DNA of 64,000 nt, taken from assembly GCA_031254035.1 (NCBI GenBank), contig JAIRVF010000124.1, positions 1 to 64,000 of the forward strand. Reading direction: 5' to 3'. Source of the stretch: Paenibacillus sp. (GTDB taxonomy: Bacteria; Bacillota; Bacilli; Paenibacillales; Paenibacillaceae). Position 1 is the stretch's first letter, and each line of letters starts with the position of its first letter. Below are positions 24,149 through 33,348 of the stretch, piece after piece. The translations under genes and the position numbers were made by a program. Under the pieces are notes generated by a model that ran no database searches, was not told the origin of the DNA, and saw only the letters and a program-made list of their open reading frames with translations.

Positions 24149-25984
24149 TTGTATCGGAACTTAGAAGAATGCCTTATAGATCTTGAGAAACATGGACATT
24201 TGGTTCGCATAAAAGAAGAAGTGGATCCCTACTTGGAGATGGCCGCTATTCATTTGAAAGTTTATGAAGCGGGCGGTCCTGCTCTGTTGTTTGAACATGT
24301 TAAGGGTTCGAAATATAAAGCGTTATCGAATTTATTTGGCGATATAGAGCGCAGCAAATTTATTTTTCGCAAAACGTGGGACCGTACGCAAAGTATTATC
24401 GCCCTGCGTGATGATCCGATGAAAGCGGTCAAGCATCCTTTTCAGAATATCGGAAACGGATTTGGGGCGGTTAAAGCGCTGCCGATGAAGAAACTTGGCA
24501 GCATTCCTGGCGATTTTGAAGAAATTCAAATTTCGGATATTCCCCAGATCCAGCACTGGCCTATGGACGGCGGGGCTTTTATTACTTTGCCGCAGGTATA
24601 TTCCGAGGATCCGGACAAGCCGGGGTTGATGAATTCCAATTTGGGGATGTACCGTATTCAGCTTAGCGGCAATGAATATGAACCCAATAAAGAAATCGGA
24701 TTGCATTATCAGATTCACCGTGGGATCGGCGTGCATCAATCGAAGGCAAATAAAAAGGGGGAGCCACTGAAAGTCAGCATTTTTGTTGGTGGACCTCCGG
24801 CTCATACGTTGTCGGCCATTATGCCTTTGCCTGAAGGCTTAAGCGAAATGCTATTTGCCGGTTTGCTCTCCGGGCGCCGTTTCCGGTACAGCTATGTTGA
24901 TGGATATTGCATCAGCCATGATGCCGATTTCGTAATTACTGGTGAAATTCATCCAGAAGATACCAAGCCAGAGGGGCCTTTCGGAGATCATTTGGGTTAC
25001 TACAGCCTGACGCATCCTTTTCCGGTGATGAAAATTCATAAAGTATATGCGAAAAAAAATGCAATCTGGCCGTTTACTGTCGTTGGCCGTCCGCCGCAGG
25101 AGGATACTTCCTTCGGTGAGCTCATTCATGAGTTGACAGGCGACGCGATCAAGCAGGAGATTCCAGGGGTCAAGGAAGTGCATGCCGTGGATGCCGCTGG
25201 GGTCCATCCTCTGCTCTTTGCCATCGGCAGCGAACGGTACACGCCTTATCAGCGGGTGAAGCAACCGACGGAGATTTTGACGCTGGCCAACCGGATTCTG
25301 GGTACAGGGCAGCTGAGCCTCGCTAAATATTTGTTTATTACGGCTGAGGAGAATCGTCCGCTGGATGCGCATGACATCGTAGACTTTATGACTTATATTT
25401 TGGAACGCATGAATCTGCGCCGGGACATTCATTTTTATACGAATACGACGATTGATACGCTGGATTATTCCGGGACGGGACTGAACAGCGGCAGTAAAGT
25501 TGTTTTGGCGGCGTATGGTGATAAGAAACGGGAACTATGCAAAGAGGTACCAGAAACGCTGAAGGATTTGCGTGGATTCACAAACGCCCGCCTCGTTATG
25601 CCTGGGGTTGTGGCGGTCCAAGGCGCTGCATTTTCGAATTATCAAGCAGCACAGCAGGAATTGAAGGGCTTGGGTGAGGCTATTGCCGAAAAAGGTCCGC
25701 TCGACTCCTGTCCTATGATCATCGTATGCGATGACAGCAGCTTCCTTAGTGATACATTAAGCAATTTCTTATGGGTTACGTTTACGCGGAGCAATCCGTC
25801 GCATGACATGTACGGCGTCAACAGTGGTTATGAAAACAAGCATTGGGCTTGCGATAATATGATCATCGACGTCCGTACCAAGCCGCATCAGGCACCGCCT
25901 CTTATACCTGACCTTGAGGTAGAAAAAAGCATCGAACGGATTTTCGCCAAAGGTGGAAGCTTAGAGAAAGTGAAGTTGAAATAA
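24149..25984 (+). CDS. UbiD-family decarboxylase
   Basis: A 611-residue member of the UbiD family of prenylated-FMN-dependent (de)carboxylases acting on aromatic or unsaturated acids. The catalytic Arg lies in GMYRIQL and the catalytic Glu pair in EIHPEDTKPEGPFGDHLGYY, as in UbiD (R-E-(D)-E system). Length is that of the longer bacillus-type members. I prefer the TTG at 24149 (start MYRNLEECL, GGAG 8 bases upstream) over the ATG at 24119, which lacks a ribosome site and has a normal start only by length. The cofactor-making UbiX is not in the window. Role could be menaquinone-pathway or aromatic acid decarboxylation; not decidable here. Confidence 0.88.
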   Translation: MYRNLEECLIDLEKHGHLVRIKEEVDPYLEMAAIHLKVYEAGGPALLFEHVKGSKYKALSNLFGDIERSKFIFRKTWDRTQSIIALRDDPMKAVKHPFQNIGNGFGAVKALPMKKLGSIPGDFEEIQISDIPQIQHWPMDGGAFITLPQVYSEDPDKPGLMNSNLGMYRIQLSGNEYEPNKEIGLHYQIHRGIGVHQSKANKKGEPLKVSIFVGGPPAHTLSAIMPLPEGLSEMLFAGLLSGRRFRYSYVDGYCISHDADFVITGEIHPEDTKPEGPFGDHLGYYSLTHPFPVMKIHKVYAKKNAIWPFTVVGRPPQEDTSFGELIHELTGDAIKQEIPGVKEVHAVDAAGVHPLLFAIGSERYTPYQRVKQPTEILTLANRILGTGQLSLAKYLFITAEENRPLDAHDIVDFMTYILERMNLRRDIHFYTNTTIDTLDYSGTGLNSGSKVVLAAYGDKKRELCKEVPETLKDLRGFTNARLVMPGVVAVQGAAFSNYQAAQQELKGLGEAIAEKGPLDSCPMIIVCDDSSFLSDTLSNFLWVTFTRSNPSHDMYGVNSGYENKHWACDNMIIDVRTKPHQAPPLIPDLEVEKSIERIFAKGGSLEKVKLK

Positions 25985-25999
25985 CAGATATGGAGATGA

Positions 26000-26024
26000 C
26001 GCAGCCTTTGGGCTGCGTTTTTTT
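26000..26024 (+). terminator. Terminator of UbiD-like gene
   Basis: CGCAGCC/GGCTGCG stem with 4-base loop and a run of seven T. Confidence 0.9.
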
Positions 26025-26104
26025 GTCTGCATTTATAAGGAGACCGCCCTAAACTCCGAAAGGAATAACAGGGTCAACTTCATGATTAGAATTTAACAAA
26101 AAAA

Positions 26105-26184
26105 AGCGAAAGTAGCGGAGGGGACGGAATCGATTCTTACGAAGCGGCAGCGATCGGAAGAACGATCCGTAACCGCAGCGATCA
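26105..26184. repeat. Dispersed repeat, short form
   Basis: Shares GGGGACGGAATCGATTCTTA and the flanking ACGAAGCGG block, then GATCGGAAGAACGATCCGTAA and CGCAG, with 46121-46257. Here the two parts are directly joined; the other copy has about 57 extra bases forming a long hairpin. The remaining gap (26025-26307) holds no gene. Confidence 0.65.
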
Positions 26185-26307
26185 CCTCGTCATAACGTCA
26201 AGGCTAATTTCAGTGTAGAGCCAGTCTCATATTTTTAATTTTTATGGGCATTTTAAACCTACTTATGTATTAGCGAAAATAAACCAGATCGAGAGGGGTA
26301 AATTCAA

Positions 26308-27258
26308 ATGCGAGACAAAATAAACCGTGTAGCGATTATTGGCGCGGGGGCAGTGGGTTGTAGTTATGCCTACAGTTTAATAAATCAAGGTGCTGCCGAT
26401 GAAATCACACTGATCGATTTAGACGAAAAGAGGGCGGAAGGCGAGGCGATGGATTTAAATCACGGCGTTCCTTTTTCGACCGTCTCGACCAAAATTAAGA
26501 GTGGAAGCTATGAAGATTGCAACAACGTGGACTTGGCAGTCATTACGGCGGGCTTGCCGCAAAAGCCTGGCGAAACACGTTTACAGCTTATCGATAAAAA
26601 CGCGAAAATTATGAAATCCATAGTAAACCAAATCATGAGCAGCGGATTTGACGGAATCATCCTTGTTGCGACCAACCCCGTTGATATTTTATCTTATGTT
26701 GCTTGGCGCGAATCGGGCTTGCCAAAAGAGAGGGTCATCGGCTCGGGTACAACGTTAGATACAGCACGATTTAAATATTTACTCGGCGAGTACCTTGAAG
26801 TTGATCCGCGAAACGTTCATGCATCAATTATGGGCGAACACGGAGATACCGAATTCCCCGTGTGGTCGCAAGCTTCGATTGGAATTGAAAATCTACAAAA
26901 AGTCCTCGAGCGGCGAGACAATCCCGCAGACAAAGAGGAATTGGGGAAAATTTTTGTGAATGTCCGCGACGCGGCGTATCACATGATCGACCGCAAAGGC
27001 GCAACGTATTATGGCATCGGAATGTGTTTAACACGGATTACGAAGGCGATTTTTGACGATGAAAACAGCATTTTGCCGCTGTCATGCCTAATGGAGGGGC
27101 AGTATGGCGAAGAAGGACTGTATATCAGCGTCCCCGCCATCGTTAACCGCGCTGGAATTAGAGAAGTTATCGAAATTGAATTGGACGAAGAAGAGCATAA
27201 CAATCTAACAGAATCGGCGAAAGTGATGAAAGAATTAATTGCGCAGGTGTATAAATAA
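26308..27258 (+). CDS. ldh: L-lactate dehydrogenase
   Basis: A 316-residue NAD-dependent L-lactate dehydrogenase converting pyruvate to L-lactate in the cytoplasm. The Rossmann loop is IIGAGAVGCSYAYSL; the substrate loop is LPQKPGETRLQL, whose Gln in place of Arg marks lactate rather than malate specificity; ATNPVDIL, the Arg in LDTARFKYL and the catalytic His in MGEHGDTEFPVWS are all present. Length is usual. GAGAGGGG lies about 10 bases before ATG. It converges on the oxalate decarboxylase gene with 40 bases between. No Rex-like site was recognised upstream, where a repeat element occupies the gap. Confidence 0.95.
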   Translation: MRDKINRVAIIGAGAVGCSYAYSLINQGAADEITLIDLDEKRAEGEAMDLNHGVPFSTVSTKIKSGSYEDCNNVDLAVITAGLPQKPGETRLQLIDKNAKIMKSIVNQIMSSGFDGIILVATNPVDILSYVAWRESGLPKERVIGSGTTLDTARFKYLLGEYLEVDPRNVHASIMGEHGDTEFPVWSQASIGIENLQKVLERRDNPADKEELGKIFVNVRDAAYHMIDRKGATYYGIGMCLTRITKAIFDDENSILPLSCLMEGQYGEEGLYISVPAIVNRAGIREVIEIELDEEEHNNLTESAKVMKELIAQVYK

Positions 27259-27298
27259 CCATTTTTAGAGACGGCGTGGGCTATATAACGGTCTACAT

Positions 27299-28486
27299 CT
27301 ATGGAGTTTGATCACGGTATTTAACGACGGGCCATTTTTCTTTGCGCAGGGCATGGAGAAGCTCCGGACCTACATGAAGGTTTTCTTCGACAAGTTCTTT
27401 TGGCGTCAGTGCCATCCACTGGTTTAAGGAAATATCCTCAAAGCGATCGCATCCAAACATTTCTAGAAACCATAAGGTTTCAGTACCGGTGTTCTGGATG
27501 TAATGTCCGTATGCAAATGGCACATAACCTACGTCGCCTGCTCTGTAGTTGAAGGTTCTCGCTGTACCGTTGCCAGCAAAAACCGTCATTCTACCCTGAC
27601 CCGTAAGATAGTATTGCCATTCGTCTTGATTGGGGTGCCAGTGCATCTCTCTCATGCCGCCTGGTTTAATTTCCACCAAAGCTGCTGCGATGGTTTTGGA
27701 TATTGGGAAGTTCGAGGAGTCGACAATCCGCACGCTTCCTCCCGGAGTAATTAGCGGTGTTTGCGCCAGCAGCCGGTGTTTGAAACTAAGCGGCACCGTT
27801 CCGTAAGGGGAATCGACGCGCTGGTTTTCCAAGGAGCCAGGTACAGGTGCTTGGAATATGTAAACCTGTTCGTCAGGCAATTGTGCGAATGCATCTTCCG
27901 AGATGCCGAAATTGGCGGAAAGCACGTCTTTGGGCGTATGGGCCAACCAATCCGAAATGGAGAGCGTGTTCATTTCGGAGAAGCTTCCGTTATCGAAAAC
28001 CAGTAAAAATTCGCAGCCTTCCGCGAGTCCCTGAATAGAATGCGGCAAACCGGCAGGGAAATACCATAAATCACCCGGGTCGATGTCGGCGATAAAATTA
28101 CGTCCGTTCTGATCAATGGCAGTCACCCGTGCGCTGCCGCGGATCATATACGCCCACTCGGCCTGCTGATGCCAGTGCAATTCACGGACTCCGCCTGGTG
28201 TCAGGTACATATTGACGCCCGCTAGTGTCTTGGCGATTGGCAGCTCCAGTACGGTAACCTCCCGTGACCAACCACCATGATTGAGCTTCATATGGGTATC
28301 CGAGAAGGAAAATTTAAGGTTTGGCAGAAGCCCAGAATCAGTAGCAGGAGGAACAAACATATCCGGGTTTTCCAAGTCTCTTAAGACATCGCGGGGACCC
28401 CAGTCCGGACCGCCCGCGCCGTCGTTGCGGATAGGCTGGGGAATATTAATCGGCTTACCATTAGGGTTACGGAAGATATTTTCCAT
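27299..28486 (-). CDS. oxdC: Oxalate decarboxylase (bicupin)
   Basis: A 395-residue double-cupin Mn enzyme converting oxalate to formate and CO2. The N-terminal cupin binds metal through ELHWHQQAEWAY (HxH...E) and a later PAGLPHSIQ His; the C-terminal cupin repeats this with REMHWHPNQDEWQYY and PFAYGHYIQN. In the N-terminal site the active-site lid is SEMNT where Bacillus subtilis OxdC has SENST; the essential Glu is kept. The ATG at 28486 is preceded by GGAGGA at 9 bases; an earlier ATG is one base from the ribosome site. No signal peptide. The gene is monocistronic. Confidence 0.93.
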   Translation of the reverse strand: MENIFRNPNGKPINIPQPIRNDGAGGPDWGPRDVLRDLENPDMFVPPATDSGLLPNLKFSFSDTHMKLNHGGWSREVTVLELPIAKTLAGVNMYLTPGGVRELHWHQQAEWAYMIRGSARVTAIDQNGRNFIADIDPGDLWYFPAGLPHSIQGLAEGCEFLLVFDNGSFSEMNTLSISDWLAHTPKDVLSANFGISEDAFAQLPDEQVYIFQAPVPGSLENQRVDSPYGTVPLSFKHRLLAQTPLITPGGSVRIVDSSNFPISKTIAAALVEIKPGGMREMHWHPNQDEWQYYLTGQGRMTVFAGNGTARTFNYRAGDVGYVPFAYGHYIQNTGTETLWFLEMFGCDRFEDISLNQWMALTPKELVEENLHVGPELLHALRKEKWPVVKYRDQTP

Positions 28487-28716
28487 CGGATCCATTCCTC
28501 CAGATTTAAGATTTATACTCTGCCGGTAATGCATATCTAAAAAATATATGAATAAAGGCATGGCTATTATGAAAAAAGAAGCATGAACCCTTTACAAAAT
28601 ATCCCTGTTAATGGCATCATATCGGTAATCAAATTTGTGCTGGGCATGAGAAGATTGAGCGGCGGGGTCTTCAAACACTGCATAATTGATAAATCGCTTT
28701 AGGGATGTGATGGGGA

Positions 28717-29250
28717 ATGTTTCCGAAACTGGAGACTCAAAGATTAATATTAAGAGAAATTACTCGGGAGGATGTTGAAAGTATTTTTGCTTGTTTTGCA
28801 AGCGAGGAAGCGATGAGATATTATGGGCAGGACGTATTTGAGGATCGCGGACAGGCTGACAATCTCGTTTCCTTTTTTGCGGACAGCTACCAGGGCAAAC
28901 GCGGAATTCGCTGGGGGATTGAGCGAAAAGAGGTCCCGGGATTAATTGGAACGATCGGTTTTAATGCTTGGTTACCCAAACACCGCCGGGCAGAGATCGG
29001 ATACGAAATCCATCCGGAGCATTGGCGGAGAGGATATGCCTCGGAAGCTGCGGCAAGCATTCTTGCGTATGGTTTTGAATCTATGGATCTAGCACGCATC
29101 GGCGCCGTCGTTTTTACGGAAAATGCGGCTTCGAGTCAGATGCTCCAGAAGCTTGGATTTCAGCAAGACGGAGTCCTGAGAAATTATATGGTACAAGCAG
29201 GCAAGTCGCATGATACATATGTGTATTCCATACTTCGTAAGGAAATCTAA
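28717..29250 (+). CDS. RimJ/RimL-type GNAT acetyltransferase
   Basis: A 177-residue acetyltransferase of the RimJ/RimL branch: ETQRLILREITREDVESIF at the start, GTIGFNAWLPKHRRAEIGYE in the centre, HPEHWRRGYASEAA (the R-R-G-Y-A acetyl-CoA loop) and the terminal NAASSQMLQKLGFQQDGVLR. These enzymes acetylate protein N-termini or small amines. Start ATG at 28717 follows GATGGGG closely. A LysR gene begins two bases after the stop, so the two are co-transcribed. Confidence 0.9.
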   Translation: MFPKLETQRLILREITREDVESIFACFASEEAMRYYGQDVFEDRGQADNLVSFFADSYQGKRGIRWGIERKEVPGLIGTIGFNAWLPKHRRAEIGYEIHPEHWRRGYASEAAASILAYGFESMDLARIGAVVFTENAASSQMLQKLGFQQDGVLRNYMVQAGKSHDTYVYSILRKEI

Positions 29251-29252
29251 AC

Positions 29253-30155
29253 ATGACATTGCAGCAGTTGAAATACGTCATTGAGGTTGCCAACCGGGGC
29301 TCCATGAACGAAGCGGCTAAATGCCTGTTCATCTCCCAGCCCAGTCTGTCCAATGCGATCAAGGAGCTGGAGACGGAACTTCGGATCACGATTTTTGAGC
29401 GGACGAACAAAGGGATTACACTATCCAAAGAAGGAGCCGAGTTTCTCGGGTATGCCAGACAGGTGATGGAGCAGGCAGAACTGCTGGAGGGCAGGTATTT
29501 AAATGCTAAGCCGTCCCCGCAACATTTTTCGGTTTCCACCCAGCATTACGCTTTTGCGGTCAATGCTTTTGTGAATCTGGTCCGTGAATATGGACAAGAG
29601 GAATACGAGCTTGCACTCCGCGAAACGAAAACTCATGAAATCATTCAAGATGTCAAAAGCCAGCGCAGTGAGATCGGTATCTTGTATTTGAATGAATTCA
29701 ACAGTAAGGTGATTAACCGGCTCCTAAAAGACGCCAACCTGAAGTTCACCAGTCTGTTTACGGCGAAACCGCATATCTTTATCAGCATCCATAATCCTCT
29801 GGCTAAGCAATCTGTCGTAACCAACGATCAGTTGGAGGCGTATCCTTATTTATCGTTTGAGCAGGGTGAGTTTAACTCGTTCCATTTTTCGGAGGAGATT
29901 CTAAGTACCCTGTCGCATCCGAAAAGTATCCGTGTCAATGACAGGGCGACATTGTTTAATTTATTGATTGGGTTGAATGGCTATACAATTTCAACGGGCG
30001 TGCTCAGCGCGGATTTGAACGGAAACGAGATCATTCCTGTTCCACTTGCATGCGAGGAATCGATCAATGTAGGCTGGATCAGTCATCAAAATGCTGCTCT
30101 TTCCAGGCTGGCGCTCTCTTATATTGATGCTCTCCATCAGGCGATTGAAAGGTAA
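29253..30155 (+). CDS. LysR-type transcriptional regulator
   Basis: A 300-residue LysR regulator with the usual N-terminal helix-turn-helix (MTLQQLKYVIEVANRG, then CLFISQPSLSNAIKELETEL) and a two-lobed effector domain. Cofactor domain text such as YEKLALRETKTHEIIQ-like DVKSQRSEIGILYL places it near CysB/CysL-like regulators of bacilli. Its start lies two bases after the GNAT stop with AAGGA upstream. Target genes are not obvious: no divergent neighbour exists, and the downstream thiolase gene has its own promoter region after a terminator. Confidence 0.88.
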   Translation: MTLQQLKYVIEVANRGSMNEAAKCLFISQPSLSNAIKELETELRITIFERTNKGITLSKEGAEFLGYARQVMEQAELLEGRYLNAKPSPQHFSVSTQHYAFAVNAFVNLVREYGQEEYELALRETKTHEIIQDVKSQRSEIGILYLNEFNSKVINRLLKDANLKFTSLFTAKPHIFISIHNPLAKQSVVTNDQLEAYPYLSFEQGEFNSFHFSEEILSTLSHPKSIRVNDRATLFNLLIGLNGYTISTGVLSADLNGNEIIPVPLACEESINVGWISHQNAALSRLALSYIDALHQAIER

Positions 30156-30215
30156 AGGGGCGCAAACAAGACTGGAATTTTGAAATAAAGATTAGGTTTG
30201 CATCATTGAATATGG

Positions 30216-30256
30216 AACGCGATCCTGCCGCTTTTATGCGCCGGATCGCGTTTTTT
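30216..30256 (+). terminator. Terminator of GNAT-LysR pair
   Basis: 10-bp stem AACGCGATCC/GGATCGCGTT with a T-run. Confidence 0.85.
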
Positions 30257-30365
30257 AGATTTATGGGGGTTCATGCAACTCATTTGTAACCCAGATCATG
30301 TTAACTGTTCTCAATTGCTGAAATTGCCTTAATAAGCATAATGCGAAAAACATGAGGTGGATGAG

Positions 30366-31544
30366 ATGAAAGAAGCTGTGATCGTAAGTGCCGCGCGGAC
30401 ACCAATCGGCTCGTTTCAAGGACAGTTTGGGGGCGTGGGCGCCGTGAATTTGGGAGCAGCCGTCATTGGTACGGTTTGCAGGAAGGCGGATCTAAGTCCT
30501 GACCGGGTCGACCAGGTATGGATGGGTCATGTGCTGCAAGCCGGCCTAGGCATGAATCCGGCGCGCCAGGCTTCGATTGCCGCAGGTCTCCCGTATACGG
30601 TACCGGCGGCTTCTGTAGGCCTGGTATGCGGTTCGGGCCTGCTTGCCGTGATGGAAGCGGCGCGCGCGGTACGAAGCGGTGATGCGAATTGGGTAATCGC
30701 CGGAGGGATGGAGAACATGACTCAAGCCCCGCATTTGCTTCCAAGCCTGCGCGGCGGCGTTAAATATGGGAAGTCAGAGTTGCTGGATACGATTGCACAT
30801 GATGGATTAACCTGTTCGATCTCGAGGCAAGCCATGGGCGTAACGGCTGAGAGACTTGCCGAGCGGTTCGGCATCAGCCGCGAAGCACAGGATGCTTATG
30901 CGGCACTAAGCCAACAGCGGGCCGAAACCGCGGTAAGGAGCGGCCGTTTCAACGATGAAATCGTTCCGATCGAGGTGAGGGAGCGTACCGGTGTCCGGAT
31001 GGCCGAGCTTGATGAGCACCCGCGTTTCGGTACGACGCCCGAAGGGCTTGCCAGGCTGAAACTTGTCTTCGAGTCGGGTGGAACCGTAACGGCTGGCAAC
31101 GCCTCCGGCATGAATGACGGAGCGGCTGCCGTACTGATAGCTTCCGCAGAAGAGGCACGGAAGCATGGGCTTGAATTCATGGGAATCATTAGAGCATATG
31201 CAACCGTCGGCGTCGAGCCGGAGTGGATGGGGCTAGGCCCTGTTCCCGCACTTCGCAAGGCACTGGGCCTGGCGGGGCTTACGCTTGAGCAAATGGACCT
31301 GATCGAGCTTAATGAAGCGTTCGCTTCCCAAACGATTGCCTGCCTGCAGGAACTCGGCATCGGTCCGGAACGGGTGAATGTTAACGGCGGAGCGATTGCA
31401 CTTGGCCATCCGATCGGGGCAAGCGGTGCCCGGATACTCGTCACGCTTTTGCATGAGTTGAAACGGAGACAGGGCCGCTTTGGGGCAGCCACATTATGTG
31501 TGGGAGGCGGTCATGGTGTCGCACTTATCGTGGAACGCATGTAA
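30366..31544 (+). CDS. Thiolase (acetyl-CoA acetyltransferase)
   Basis: A 392-residue thiolase that either condenses two acetyl-CoA or cleaves a 3-ketoacyl-CoA. Active residues: nucleophilic Cys88 in VGLVCGSGLLAVM, His in GGAIALGHPIGASGAR, and the second Cys in TLCVGGGHGVALI. Loop ELNEAFASQ is also present. ATG at 30366 is preferred (GAGGTGG 6 bases upstream); GTG at 30357 overlaps the ribosome site. The stop overlaps the start of the acyl-CoA ligase gene by 32 bases, so the two are translationally coupled. GC is higher here than in the first 15 kb. It belongs, by context, to the catabolic cluster that continues to 46109. Confidence 0.93.
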   Translation: MKEAVIVSAARTPIGSFQGQFGGVGAVNLGAAVIGTVCRKADLSPDRVDQVWMGHVLQAGLGMNPARQASIAAGLPYTVPAASVGLVCGSGLLAVMEAARAVRSGDANWVIAGGMENMTQAPHLLPSLRGGVKYGKSELLDTIAHDGLTCSISRQAMGVTAERLAERFGISREAQDAYAALSQQRAETAVRSGRFNDEIVPIEVRERTGVRMAELDEHPRFGTTPEGLARLKLVFESGGTVTAGNASGMNDGAAAVLIASAEEARKHGLEFMGIIRAYATVGVEPEWMGLGPVPALRKALGLAGLTLEQMDLIELNEAFASQTIACLQELGIGPERVNVNGGAIALGHPIGASGARILVTLLHELKRRQGRFGAATLCVGGGHGVALIVERM

Positions 31545-33156
31545 ATCACATGAGGCCAATACGGCTTCCGGGGGGCTGAACGGGGTTTTCTCAGGTTCTG
31601 CCGGAACCGCAAGGCCTGATGGATGGTTTGAACGAAGATGCAGGCTCTCGGCTAATCGGGTCGCGTTAATGGACGAGACGACATGCCACACCCTGACCTA
31701 TCGCGAGTTGGCCGAGAGGGTGGATCTTGCCGCGCTGATCTTGTCTAAGCTTGGGGTTCGTCAGGGAGACCGGGTTGGCATTCTTACGCCGAACGACAGT
31801 CGGATGCTTGTGATTCTGTTTGCCTGTCGTCGGCTTGGGGCGATACTGGTACCGCTCAACTGGCGGCTGCATGCCGAAGAGATCAAGCATATACTCGCGG
31901 ACTGCGCTCCCCGGATCGTATGGTATCACAATGAAAGCTTAGCGGATGTTCCCAGCTTGCAGGCCGAATCATCATGTCCGTGGCTCCCCCTTGAACAGCT
32001 AGATGAGTCGATTGAATTAGAGGGATCACAGCTCGCGGCAGCAGATGATAAGACACGAAAACATCCGCATGCGGGGACTGCGGAGCGTGAGGATGATGCG
32101 GATATTCCGTGGCTGATCATCTATACGGGCGGAACGACAGGCAAGCCCAAAGGAGTTGTGCTGACGGCCCGCTCCTTGTACTGGAACGCACTGAATACCG
32201 TCGTTACCTGGCAGCTGACGGAGACCGATGTGACGCCTTCAGTGATGCCTATGTTTCATACGGGCGGTGTCAACGCTTTGACACTGCCTATGCTTATGAG
32301 CGGGGGCAAAGTCATTTGCGTACAGACATTTCAACCGGAACGAATGATCCATCTTCTGGAACAGGAGAAATGCACGATCGTCTTGATGGTTCCTACGATG
32401 TATCATTTGATGGTGCAAAGCCCGCTGTTCGCGGAGATGAAATTTGAAGCGATGAGAACCTTTCTCTCAGGGGGAGCGCCGTGTCCAATGACGGTCTACG
32501 CCTCATTCGCGGCACGTTCTCTGCCATTTAAGGAGGGATATGGCGCGACGGAATCAGGTCCTAATAATTTTGTTATCTCAATCAGCGATGCCCTTGTGAA
32601 AAAAGGTTCTGTTGGCCTGCCGATGCTCTTTAACGATGTGCGTCTAATAGGTGATGACGAAGATATTGAGGAAGCTGAAGCGGTGGGGGAGTTGGCTTTA
32701 AGAGGGAAACATCTGTTCCACAGTTATTGGAACAATGAGGAGGCAACAGCGGAGGTTCTCAAGGACGGATGGTTTCTGACCGGGGATTTGGCGAAAAGGG
32801 ACAAGGATGGCTATTACTACATCGTCGGCCGCAAGAAGGATATGATCATTACGGGAGGGGAAAATGTATATCCTTTGGAGGTGGAGCATCTTCTAGAACA
32901 GCATCCCGAGGTAAGCGTCGCAGCAATCGTCGGCGTGGAACATCCCAAATGGGGAGAAATCGTAGCGGCAGCCATCGTCCCGAGGTACGGATGTTTGCCT
33001 TCGGCGGAAGAGTTGCAGGCATATTGCGCCCATTCGATTGCGAAATACAAGGTCCCGAAGCTTATCAGACTTATAGATGAACTGCCGAAGACGGCGGTGG
33101 GCAAGCTGGATAAAAAAAGACTTATTCCGCTGTTTTCGCATAGCCGGGAAGGGTGA
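31513..33156 (+). CDS. AMP-forming acyl-CoA ligase
   Basis: A 547-residue ANL-superfamily ligase that activates a carboxylic acid to its CoA thioester with ATP. Motifs in order: P-loop IIYTGGTTGKPKG, GYGATESGPNN, the hinge-side LTGDLAKRDKDGYYYIVGR and the C-terminal catalytic Lys in PKTAVGKLDKKRL. The ATG at 31513 has GGGAGG upstream and lies inside the end of the thiolase gene. An N-terminal extension of about 45 residues is poorly conserved. Substrate class (fatty, aromatic or short branched acid) cannot be told from motifs. It provides one of two possible activation routes in this cluster, the other being the CoA-transferase at 44559. Confidence 0.92.
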   Translation: MVSHLSWNACKSHEANTASGGLNGVFSGSAGTARPDGWFERRCRLSANRVALMDETTCHTLTYRELAERVDLAALILSKLGVRQGDRVGILTPNDSRMLVILFACRRLGAILVPLNWRLHAEEIKHILADCAPRIVWYHNESLADVPSLQAESSCPWLPLEQLDESIELEGSQLAAADDKTRKHPHAGTAEREDDADIPWLIIYTGGTTGKPKGVVLTARSLYWNALNTVVTWQLTETDVTPSVMPMFHTGGVNALTLPMLMSGGKVICVQTFQPERMIHLLEQEKCTIVLMVPTMYHLMVQSPLFAEMKFEAMRTFLSGGAPCPMTVYASFAARSLPFKEGYGATESGPNNFVISISDALVKKGSVGLPMLFNDVRLIGDDEDIEEAEAVGELALRGKHLFHSYWNNEEATAEVLKDGWFLTGDLAKRDKDGYYYIVGRKKDMIITGGENVYPLEVEHLLEQHPEVSVAAIVGVEHPKWGEIVAAAIVPRYGCLPSAEELQAYCAHSIAKYKVPKLIRLIDELPKTAVGKLDKKRLIPLFSHSREG

Positions 33157-33174
33157 GCAGCCTCGTAATATAAA

Positions 33175-33214
33175 AGCAGTTTAGACCGCATGCAGCAGTC
33201 TAGGCTGCTTTTTT
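33175..33214 (+). terminator. Terminator of thiolase-ligase operon
   Basis: AGCAG and TTTAGAC pair with GTCTA and GGCTGCT, followed by TTTTTT. Confidence 0.75.
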
Positions 33215-33348
33215 AGATAGCAGGCACAAACTACACTTGCGCTTGCCTCGTCGCGCGGAGGATTCAGAAACGCTGATTGCAAACGCTATCAAAAGGTGAG
33301 GTCCTATGCTACAATTGAAGGAAATTATGGTAAAGAGAGGGGTTGTGC

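Noticed and set aside
30896..31492. 198-codon minus-strand frame rich in Ser, Pro and Ala within the thiolase gene
   Set aside because: Composition is typical of antisense frames in GC-rich genes; no ribosome site or domain.
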